This document shows positions 26,679-34,399 of a DNA stretch of 64,000 bases, in pieces. Positions within the stretch are counted from its first letter, which is position 1, and each line of letters begins with the position of its first letter. This stretch comes from an uncultured Clostridia bacterium (GTDB taxonomy: Bacteria > Bacillota > Clostridia > Lachnospirales > CAG-274). The notes under the pieces were generated by a model. It made no database searches and had not been told where the DNA came from. It was given only the letters and a program-made list of their open reading frames with translations. Location of the stretch: NCBI GenBank assembly GCA_944384195.1, contig CALWSK010000005.1, forward strand, positions 62,001 through 126,000, in the 5' to 3' direction. The position numbers and the translations under genes were made by a program.

Positions 26679-27534
26679 ACATTTTATAAAATATATATTT
26701 ATATTTGTTGTTTTAATAAGTCTTTGCTTTATTAGTTTTAGATATTTATATACTAAAACAACTCCTTGTTATAGCAAGGAAGACGGAAAAGCGCTACCTA
26801 TAATAATGTATCATCATATTTCTAGCGATAATACAAAATTAAATAATTATGTAATAAGCCCTAAACAGTTTGAAGAAGATATGCTATATATAAAAAGCAA
26901 AGGATATGAGCCTATACTTATTAAAGACTTATTAGAATATGTATATCAAGGAAAACCCATTCCAGAAAAACCTATAATAATAACTTTTGATGATGGAAAC
27001 GAGAGCTTTTATCATTATGCCTATCCTATCTTAAAACAACATAATATGAAAGCGGTATTATCTATTGTTGGTTCTTTTACAGATACTTATAGCAAAAATG
27101 AAGACCACAATATAAATTATTCTTATCTTACTTGGAAACAAATAAACGAACTTAGTAAAAGTTCCTATGTAGAAATAGCAAACCATACATACAATTTACA
27201 TAATAACGAAAAAGGAAGACAAGGCTGTTTACCAAAAGCTAATGAAAATAAAGAAGAATATAAAAATATATTAGAAAAAGACATAAAAAAATTACAAGAA
27301 GATATAACAAAATATACTGCTAAAACTCCTACTACTTTTACATATCCTTTTGGTAAATTTAATAAAGATACAGAAAAAATAGTAAAAGATATGGGGTTTT
27401 CTGCTATACTAACTTGTGAAGAAAGAATAAATATTATAGATATTAATAACAAAGACTTTTTATATAGACTAGGAAGATTTAATCGCCCTCATAATATAAC
27501 AACAGAAGAATTTTTCAAAAACATATTAAAATAG
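26671..27534 (+). CDS. Membrane-anchored polysaccharide deacetylase
   Basis: A 287-residue protein with an N-terminal membrane segment (7-27) and an extracellular NodB-type domain. Motif 1 is ITFDDGNESFYHYAYPIL, with catalytic and metal Asp. Motif 2 is ANHTYNLHN, with the His metal ligands. TYPFGKFN is motif 3. It probably removes acetyl groups from peptidoglycan or another cell-wall glycan. The start overlaps the end of the MntR-like gene by 8 bases, so it may be co-transcribed with the regulator. A two-part hairpin terminator follows. Confidence 0.87.
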   Translation: MIKHFIKYIFIFVVLISLCFISFRYLYTKTTPCYSKEDGKALPIIMYHHISSDNTKLNNYVISPKQFEEDMLYIKSKGYEPILIKDLLEYVYQGKPIPEKPIIITFDDGNESFYHYAYPILKQHNMKAVLSIVGSFTDTYSKNEDHNINYSYLTWKQINELSKSSYVEIANHTYNLHNNEKGRQGCLPKANENKEEYKNILEKDIKKLQEDITKYTAKTPTTFTYPFGKFNKDTEKIVKDMGFSAILTCEERINIIDINNKDFLYRLGRFNRPHNITTEEFFKNILK

Positions 27535-27540
27535 TACAAC

Positions 27541-27590
27541 AAAAATGCACTCTAAGTATTAGACAATCTAATATTAAAAGTGCATTTTTT
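27541..27590. terminator. Bidirectional terminator with nested stem
   Basis: Outer stem AAAAATGCACT / AGTGCATTTTT with an inner TATTAGA / CAA / TCTAATA stem and a T6 run, between the convergent deacetylase and TPR genes. Confidence 0.8.
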
Positions 27591-27599
27591 ATAGATATA

Positions 27600-29456
27600 T
27601 TATTTTTTATTCATTTTCTTTAAAAGATTATCTCTTTTTTCAAAAACTTCTTCGTCTTCTATGCCAAGTTCTATAGATTTATTATAACATTCAAGAGCTT
27701 TTTGATATTCTCCTAAATTTTCATATAATTCGCCTTTTCCATCATAAGCTTCACAACCATTAGGATTTATTTCTAATGCTTTTTCATAATCTTTCATAGC
27801 TTTTTCATTTTCTCCAAGTTTCATATATGAAAATCCTCTATTTGTAGTAGCCTCATAGTATTCTGGTCTTAATTCTAAAGCTTTATTATAACATTCAAGA
27901 GCCTCTTCATATTTTTTAAGTTCATAATAGTCCCACCCTTTATTATAATGAAAGTCAGCATTTTCTTCTATCTCTAATGCTCTATTGCAAATTTCTATAG
28001 CTTTTTCATGTTGTCCCATTTTGCCATAAGCATTACTTAAATTTAAGTAGCTTCCCATATATGAAGGATTTACTTTTAAAGACATTTCATAATCTTTTAT
28101 AGCTTTTTCATATTCTTCTAATTCTGAATAAACATAACCTCTATTAAAATATACTGTTTCATGTTCTTCTATTTCTAAAGATTTTGTAAAATATTCTAAA
28201 GCCTCTTTATATTCATCTAAATGACAATATGAAACTCCTACCTTAAAATAAAAATTAGGATTATTCTCATCTATTTTTAAACCTTCTAAATATGTATCTA
28301 GAGCTTTTTTATAGTCACCTATCTCTTCATATGCTTCGCCTTTGTAGGTATATACAATTACAATTTCATTATCAATTTCTAAAATTTTATCATATATTTC
28401 TATAGCCTTCTCATAATTTTCTAAACTTTTATAAACATCAGATATATAAAAATGTCCTAATATATCATTAGGTTCAAATTCTAAAAATTTATTATAATTT
28501 TCTAAAGATTTTTCATATTCTTTTAGTCCATAATAACTAGACCCTTTATATAAATAAGCTTTTGAACTATTATTGTCAATCTGTAAAATTCTATTACATA
28601 TATCTATAGCTTTATTATATTCTTGCATATTATTATATTCAAAAGCTATATTTTCTAGTGTATTTAACTCATCTAGGTCTAATTCTAACACTTTATTATA
28701 GTTTTCTAAAGCTTTTTCATTCTCATTTAATTCACTATATATATAAGCTTTTTTAAAATATCCAAAAATAGATTTATTATCAATTTCTAAAATCTTATCA
28801 CATATATTTAAAGCTTTATCATATAACTCTAAATGTGTATATAGATTAGCCATACCCATTTTAATACTTATATTATCAGGGTCTAATTCTAATGCTTTAT
28901 TATATATTTTTAATGATTTTTCATACTCTCCTAATCTAGAATACATTTTAGCTATATCATCATATACAAATATATCATTAATTTTAGCATCTTCAATAAT
29001 CTCAAAGAATTTATTACATATTTCCAAAGCTTTTTTATCTTGTCCAAGATTTATATAAGTAGCAACTATACTAGAATATATATCTCTGCCTAAAGGTTCA
29101 AGCTCTAAAGCCTTAGTATAAAATTCTAAAGCCTTAACATATTCGCCCAGTCTACTATATATATCACCTACATTTAAGTAAGTAGAAATATTACTAGGTT
29201 CAAGCTCTATAACTTTTCTATATATCTCTAAAGATTTGTCATATTCTTCTAATTCATCATATATAAATGCCTTATAAAAATATGCTTCAGCATTTTTGTC
29301 GTCTATTTCTATAGCTTTTTCATATACTTCTAAAGCCTTTTCATAATCTTCTAATTCTCTATATACTATTCCTAAGTTTAAATATGTTCCTATAGCATTT
29401 GGATAAAGCTTTATAAGCTTTTCACTCTCACTTATAGATTTTTCATAATCTCCCAT
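27600..29456 (-). CDS. TPR-repeat protein, part after an in-frame stop
   Basis: A 618-residue stretch made almost entirely of tetratricopeptide repeats, about 17-18 units of 34 residues of the type AYFYKAFIYDELEEYDKSLEIYRKVIELEPSN. It is in the same frame as, and directly continuous with, the 193-residue stretch upstream. One TAA (29459-29457) separates them in the middle of a repeat. The ATG that follows the stop has no ribosome site, so independent translation is doubtful. The intact ancestor would be about 812 residues and probably a cytosolic scaffold, as no signal peptide is seen. It ends in the terminator at 27541-27590. Confidence 0.75.
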   Translation of the reverse strand: MGDYEKSISESEKLIKLYPNAIGTYLNLGIVYRELEDYEKALEVYEKAIEIDDKNAEAYFYKAFIYDELEEYDKSLEIYRKVIELEPSNISTYLNVGDIYSRLGEYVKALEFYTKALELEPLGRDIYSSIVATYINLGQDKKALEICNKFFEIIEDAKINDIFVYDDIAKMYSRLGEYEKSLKIYNKALELDPDNISIKMGMANLYTHLELYDKALNICDKILEIDNKSIFGYFKKAYIYSELNENEKALENYNKVLELDLDELNTLENIAFEYNNMQEYNKAIDICNRILQIDNNSSKAYLYKGSSYYGLKEYEKSLENYNKFLEFEPNDILGHFYISDVYKSLENYEKAIEIYDKILEIDNEIVIVYTYKGEAYEEIGDYKKALDTYLEGLKIDENNPNFYFKVGVSYCHLDEYKEALEYFTKSLEIEEHETVYFNRGYVYSELEEYEKAIKDYEMSLKVNPSYMGSYLNLSNAYGKMGQHEKAIEICNRALEIEENADFHYNKGWDYYELKKYEEALECYNKALELRPEYYEATTNRGFSYMKLGENEKAMKDYEKALEINPNGCEAYDGKGELYENLGEYQKALECYNKSIELGIEDEEVFEKRDNLLKKMNKK

Positions 29457-30038
29457 TTAAAAATATATAAAAGCTTTTCTATTTATAGCCTCATAATCAT
29501 CAGGAGCTATATTTTGTATTTTTTCACATTCTTTTATAGCATTATTATAGTCTTTAATACTAAAATAGAAATCTGCTTTTAAACTATATATTCCTAAATC
29601 TTCAGGATTTATTTCTAAAGCTTTATTATATTCTTCTAAAGATTTTTCATATTGCTCAAGCTTTTTGTATATAGAAGCTTTTAACACGTATATAGGTATA
29701 AAATTTTGATTTATTTTTAAAGCCTTATCAAGATTTTCAAAGGCATCATCATATCGCTCCATAGAATAATATGTAATAGAAATATTATAGTAAACTATAA
29801 AATCATCTTCTAAACTTAATTCTATAGCCTCTTTAGAAACTTCTAAAGATTCTTCAAATCTACGAAGATTATAAAGAGCACTTGCTTTTAATACATAAGG
29901 AATAGCTGAATTTTCATCAATTTTTATAGCATTATCAAAACTTTTTATGGCTTTTTCAAACTCACCTCCATCCATATAGTCTTCTCCTTCTCTTATATAA
30001 GTTTCAAAATCTTTCTTTTTAAAATTAAAAAGTTTCAT
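29457..30038 (-). CDS. TPR-repeat protein, N-terminal part ending at an in-frame stop
   Basis: 193 residues: a short basic start (MKLFNFKKKDFE) and about five TPR units, ending abruptly in KAFIYF before a TAA. In the neighbouring repeats this place reads KAFIYDELEEYDKS. Here it reads KAFIYF-stop-MGDYEKS, so the stop occupies a normal residue position and one base change would restore the frame. A good ribosome site (AGAAGGGAA) precedes the ATG. Unless the stop is read through, only this short form would be made. It may still be a folded TPR protein. Confidence 0.75.
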   Translation of the reverse strand: MKLFNFKKKDFETYIREGEDYMDGGEFEKAIKSFDNAIKIDENSAIPYVLKASALYNLRRFEESLEVSKEAIELSLEDDFIVYYNISITYYSMERYDDAFENLDKALKINQNFIPIYVLKASIYKKLEQYEKSLEEYNKALEINPEDLGIYSLKADFYFSIKDYNNAIKECEKIQNIAPDDYEAINRKAFIYF

Positions 30039-30138
30039 AATAAAATTTCCCTTCTAAGTATAAATAATTAAAAATATTATACCATATAATTACTAAAATT
30101 AAAATACAATATGTATAATTTTTATACTTCTTGTAACT

Positions 30139-30167
30139 AAAAAAGGTTATAGAAAATCTATAACCTT
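30139..30167 (-). terminator. Intrinsic terminator after the PAP2 gene
   Basis: Perfect stem AAGGTTATAGA / TTT / TCTATAACCTT followed on the minus strand by T6. Confidence 0.85.
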
Positions 30168-30172
30168 AAAGT

Positions 30173-30712
30173 TTATATTCTTTTATCGCTAAGTTTGTCA
30201 AATATAAATTTAACCAAAAATGCAATAGCTATGCCTATCAAAGCTCCTACTAGTACATCACTAGGATAATGTACTGTTAGGACAACTCTTGATATAGTTA
30301 TTAAAAGAGCTAAAATAATAGATATTATACCCCACTTTTTATAAAAAAAGAATATGGAAAAAGATGCAGTAAAAGAGCTAAGAGTATGTCCAGATGGGAA
30401 GGAATAGTCTGTAGGTGGTGTTATTATAAAAGGTGCAAAATCTAAAGCATCAAATGGCCTAGGTCTTGCTATTATATTTTTAAGTCCTATATTTCCTATA
30501 ATAAATCCTAAAACTAAAGATGATAAAACTACTATACCACATTTTCTAGTTTTAGGTACTAAAAGAAGCCATATCCCAGTAACTATCCATATAGCTCCAC
30601 CATTTCCAAAAGTAGTAATAAAAGCAAAAACCTTTTGAATTAAAATATGATTTTGCATAAGATTATGTATGGTTAACATAATTTCTTTATCTAAATTTAA
30701 AATAAAATCCAT
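30173..30712 (-). CDS. PAP2-family membrane phosphatase
   Basis: A 179-residue membrane protein with about five or six helices. All three phosphatase motifs are present: KNIIARPRP (K-x6-RP), YSFPSGHTLSS (PSGH) and SRVVLTVHYPSDV (SR-x5-H-x3-D). Relatives dephosphorylate undecaprenyl pyrophosphate, phosphatidylglycerophosphate or other lipid phosphates; the substrate here is not decided by sequence. It is monocistronic, with a weak ribosome site (AGAGGGAAAAT) and its own terminator. Confidence 0.9.
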   Translation of the reverse strand: MDFILNLDKEIMLTIHNLMQNHILIQKVFAFITTFGNGGAIWIVTGIWLLLVPKTRKCGIVVLSSLVLGFIIGNIGLKNIIARPRPFDALDFAPFIITPPTDYSFPSGHTLSSFTASFSIFFFYKKWGIISIILALLITISRVVLTVHYPSDVLVGALIGIAIAFLVKFIFDKLSDKRI

Positions 30713-30895
30713 AACATTTTCCCTCTAATATTAGTTTTTGAATATATAACAATAAAACCAAAAATTATTATATCTAAAATTTTATCTTTTATATAATTCA
30801 TAATAGAATTTTAAAATATTCATATATTATCTATTTTATATCTATTATAAAAATTAATTCTCATTATGTCAAATAATAAAATTTTTAAAAATTAA

Positions 30896-30923
30896 TTGAA
30901 AATATATAAATTAATGGTATAAT
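30896..30923 (+). promoter_or_regulatory. Promoter of pgi
   Basis: TTGAAA (30896-30901), 16 bases, TATAAT (30918-30923) with an extended -10 (TGGTATAAT), 54 bases before the pgi ATG. The rest of 30713-30895 is AT-rich and holds nothing I can name. Confidence 0.65.
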
Positions 30924-30977
30924 ATTCTTAAGTGTATATTGTTCTTACAATAAATCTATACTAAAAGGAGAACTTTT

Positions 30978-32369
30978 ATGAAAATACGTTTTGATTATAA
31001 TAATATGATGGAAGAATTTGTAGGAAAAACTGGTATATCTAAAGCAGATATAGATGCTCTTGATTTATCTTCTGCTAAAAAAAATATGGTAGATAAAAGA
31101 GCTAATGGCAAAATGGACTGGAGAGATTTACCATATAATCAAGAAGAAGTTTGTGATGATATTATCTCTTATGTAAACGAAGTTAAAGATAAATTTGATG
31201 CTTTTGTAGTTCTTGGTATAGGTGGTTCTGCTCTTGGCCCTATCTGTGTACAACAAGCTATAAATCATCCATACTACAACGAGTTACCTAGAGAAAAAAG
31301 AGGTGGTTTCCCTAAATTTTATGTAGCAGATAATGTTGACCCTGAAAAATTAGTATATCTTTTTGAAACAATAGATATTACTAAAACTTTATTTAATGTT
31401 ATATCAAAATCTGGTTCTACTTCTGAAACTATGAGCCAATTTATGATAATTAAAAAAATGCTTGAAGAAAAATTAGGAGATAAAGCAAGCGAAAATATCG
31501 TTTGTACAACAGATAAAGAAAACGGAAATCTTATAAAAATTGCTAAAGAAGAAAATTATAAAACATTTATTATACCTTCTGGTGTAGGCGGAAGATTTAG
31601 CGAGCTTACTCCTGTTGGACTTTTACCTGCTGCTTTTTGTGGAATAGATATTAAAGAACTTTTAAAAGGCGCGGCAGTTATGGACGAGATATGTAAAAAT
31701 GATGATATCTACAAAAACCCTGCTTATATGTATGCTATCTTAAATTATCTTAGCATCAAAAAAGGACAAAATATGTGCGTTATGATGCCTTATGCAGATT
31801 CTTTAAAATTTATATCTGATTGGTATGCACAACTTTGGGCAGAAAGTCTTGGTAAAAAATTTGACAATGAAGGTAATGCAGTACACGTAGGTTCTACTCC
31901 TGTTAAGGCTTTAGGTGTTACAGACCAACATTCTCAAGTACAACTTTATACAGAAGGACCTTTTGATAAAATTATAACTTTTATTGGTGTAGATAAATAT
32001 AAAAAATCTATCACTATACCTGAAATCTATCAAGATATCCCAAGTCTTGGTTTCCTTGCTGGTGTTACTCAAGATGACCTTATCAAAACAGAACAAATAG
32101 CTACAGAATTTGCTCTTTTAAAATCTGGTAAACCTAATATGACTATTACTTTACCAGAAGTAAATGAAAACACTTTAGGACAACTTTTATACTTATTTGA
32201 AGTTGCTACTGCATTTATGGGAGAACTTTTAAATATTAATGCATTTGACCAACCTGGCGTTGAAGAAGGTAAAAATGCAACTTATGCATACTTTGGTAGA
32301 CCTGGATATGAAGAAAAGAAAAAAGAACTTGATTCTATGCCTACTAAAAAAGCAGATTATCAAATGTAA
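30978..32369 (+). CDS. pgi: Glucose-6-phosphate isomerase
   Basis: A 463-residue glycolytic enzyme interconverting glucose 6-phosphate and fructose 6-phosphate. Landmarks are LGIGGSALGP, the phosphate loop SKSGSTSETMSQF, GGRFSELTPVGLLPA, the catalytic Glu region WAESLGKK and the QHSQVQLYTEGP stretch. The length fits the bacterial/archaeal short type found in Firmicutes. The AAAAGGAGAAC ribosome site supports the start. It is a single-gene unit with its own promoter and a terminator (32374-32398). Confidence 0.97.
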   Translation: MKIRFDYNNMMEEFVGKTGISKADIDALDLSSAKKNMVDKRANGKMDWRDLPYNQEEVCDDIISYVNEVKDKFDAFVVLGIGGSALGPICVQQAINHPYYNELPREKRGGFPKFYVADNVDPEKLVYLFETIDITKTLFNVISKSGSTSETMSQFMIIKKMLEEKLGDKASENIVCTTDKENGNLIKIAKEENYKTFIIPSGVGGRFSELTPVGLLPAAFCGIDIKELLKGAAVMDEICKNDDIYKNPAYMYAILNYLSIKKGQNMCVMMPYADSLKFISDWYAQLWAESLGKKFDNEGNAVHVGSTPVKALGVTDQHSQVQLYTEGPFDKIITFIGVDKYKKSITIPEIYQDIPSLGFLAGVTQDDLIKTEQIATEFALLKSGKPNMTITLPEVNENTLGQLLYLFEVATAFMGELLNINAFDQPGVEEGKNATYAYFGRPGYEEKKKELDSMPTKKADYQM

Positions 32370-32370
32370 T

Positions 32371-32399
32371 TTTAAGGTGGACTTTGTCCACCTTTTTTA
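32371..32399 (+). repeat. 29-bp direct repeat, copy 1, also the pgi terminator
   Basis: AAGGTGGAC / TTT / GTCCACCTT followed by T6 is an intrinsic terminator for pgi. The same 29 bases recur at 37035-37063, just after the type III restriction gene. Confidence 0.85.
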
Positions 32400-32473
32400 A
32401 ATTTAATATTGAAATATTTAATACTATTTATTATAATTAATGTAAAATTTTATGATATGGAGAATTTTTAATT

Positions 32474-34396
32474 ATGAATAATATTTATGAAAAAATCGAA
32501 AACTTATTTAAACAAAATTCAGAATATTTAACAGAAGATAATACACTTCTAAAAACTAAAATATATGAAGACTGTCAAAATTTAGAACCTAAATTTATAA
32601 AAATATTACTTACAGATGATTATATTAAAAAATATTTTTTTATTAAAATAAATGATGTTTTAGTCTTTAATAAAGAAAAATTTGTTTCTATTATAAATTA
32701 TAAAAACTTTTTACCAGATAGTTACACTAAATATTGTAATAAAATAGGCTTAACACATAATAATAAATTTATTTCTAAAAGTAATGATGTAGTACTTGAT
32801 TTTCCTTATAAAGATTGTGTTTTAGCAGGTGGTCAAACAAAAGAAGACCAAAAAAGAGAAGATTGTAAAGAAGTAGTATTTAATGAATTAATAGCAAGTG
32901 ATGAAATAACAAGAATGTTAGCTCCTAAAGTATTTACTAATGCTAAAAGATATACAAAAGATGCTATAGAAGAAGATATAACATTTAATGAAGATGATAA
33001 TTTAATAATTAAAGGTAATAATTTAATTGCTCTTTCATCAATATTGGAAAAATATGAAGGAAAGGTTAAATGTATTTATATAGACCCACCATATTATTTT
33101 AAGATAAATAAACCATCAAATACATTTAGTTACAATTCAAATTTTAAACTTAGTTCTTGGCTTTTATTTATTAAAAATCGTTTAGAATACGCCAGAAAAT
33201 TATTATCAAATGATGGTATTATTTTTTGTCATATTAATGAAGAAGGAATTCACTATTTAAAATTATTAATTGAAGAAATTTTTGGAAAAGAAAATTTTAT
33301 TGAAACATTTATTTGGAAAAATACAGATAATCCAGATTCTATATCTAAAAAGTCTAGATCATCTGTTGAGTATATTATTTGTTATGAAAAAGTTAAAGAT
33401 TTAAATAAAAAATATATTGGTAAAATTTCTGAAAATTGCGATACACCATTATTAAATACAGGTAATAATATTAAAGAATTAAGATTCCCGAAAGGAACAA
33501 TAAAATTTAATATTGATGATGGATTTTATGATTCAGAAATAAAAGAAAAAGTCGAGTTATTAACACCTTTTTATGTTAAGGATGGATTAAATGATAGAGA
33601 TATAATACTAAAGGGTGAATTTAGATGGAGTCAAGAAAATTTAGATAAAGAAATAAAACTTGGAACATATTTTATAGTAAAATCTGAAAAATTTTCTATA
33701 CGTTTTCAAAAACCATCAGGTAATATAATGGCACCTGAAAAATACTTAGAGGAAAAATATCTATCAAAAGTTTTAGGAGTTGGAACAAATGAAGATGCAA
33801 ACTCCCATTTAAAAAGTATGAAAATAGATTTTTCTTATTCTAAGCCAGAAACAATAGTTTCATTTTTTATAAATGCAGTAACTAATAAAAATGATTTAGT
33901 ATTAGATTTTTTTGTTGGAAGTGGAACAACTTGTGCTGTTGCTCATAAAATGGGAAGAAGGTATATAGGTATAGAACAAATGGACTATATTAATGATATT
34001 ACTGTTGCTAGGCTAGAAAAAGTAATACAAGGTGAACAAGGGGGCATATCTAAATCTGCAAATTGGCAAGGTGGTGGCTCTTTTGTATATTGTGAGTTAA
34101 AAGAAAATGCTTATTCGCTTATTGAACTTGTGAAAAGTACAACAGAAGAAAACATAGATAAAATAAAAGAAAAAATTTTTAATGATGATAGAATAGTACC
34201 ATATATAAGAAAAGAAGATTTAGAAAAAGCAAGCAAAGAATTTGAAGAAAATTCTTTAGATGAAAAGAAGAAAGCTCTTATTACTTTAATAGATAAAAAT
34301 AAATTATATGTAAACTTTAGTGATATAAATGATGAAGATTATAAAATTACTGAAAGCGAAAGAAAATTTACTAATTCTTTTTATAAAGGGGTGTAA
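32474..34396 (+). CDS. mod: Type III restriction-modification system, DNA methyltransferase (Mod)
   Basis: A 640-residue adenine-N6 DNA methyltransferase of the beta class. The catalytic motif DPPY is at 204-207 (YIDPPYYF), and the SAM-binding motif follows it (DFFVGSGTT, 479-486, then GRRYIGIEQM). The region between them (about 290-440) should be the target-recognition domain that sets the methylated sequence. Mod alone methylates one strand of the recognition site, and with Res it forms the restriction complex. The stop lies three bases before res. The TRD cannot be matched to a known specificity by eye. No simple-sequence repeat suggesting phase variation was seen. Confidence 0.93.
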   Translation: MNNIYEKIENLFKQNSEYLTEDNTLLKTKIYEDCQNLEPKFIKILLTDDYIKKYFFIKINDVLVFNKEKFVSIINYKNFLPDSYTKYCNKIGLTHNNKFISKSNDVVLDFPYKDCVLAGGQTKEDQKREDCKEVVFNELIASDEITRMLAPKVFTNAKRYTKDAIEEDITFNEDDNLIIKGNNLIALSSILEKYEGKVKCIYIDPPYYFKINKPSNTFSYNSNFKLSSWLLFIKNRLEYARKLLSNDGIIFCHINEEGIHYLKLLIEEIFGKENFIETFIWKNTDNPDSISKKSRSSVEYIICYEKVKDLNKKYIGKISENCDTPLLNTGNNIKELRFPKGTIKFNIDDGFYDSEIKEKVELLTPFYVKDGLNDRDIILKGEFRWSQENLDKEIKLGTYFIVKSEKFSIRFQKPSGNIMAPEKYLEEKYLSKVLGVGTNEDANSHLKSMKIDFSYSKPETIVSFFINAVTNKNDLVLDFFVGSGTTCAVAHKMGRRYIGIEQMDYINDITVARLEKVIQGEQGGISKSANWQGGGSFVYCELKENAYSLIELVKSTTEENIDKIKEKIFNDDRIVPYIRKEDLEKASKEFEENSLDEKKKALITLIDKNKLYVNFSDINDEDYKITESERKFTNSFYKGV

Positions 34397-34399
34397 TAT

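Noticed and set aside
27600-30038. Recurrent DNA words that could suggest a CRISPR or satellite array.
   Set aside because: They are the degenerate coding repeats of TPR units, about 102 bases each and variable, with no spacers.
32474-34396. Phase variation of the type III mod gene.
   Set aside because: Type III mod genes are often phase-variable, but no long homopolymer or short tandem repeat capable of switching was found in or before the gene.
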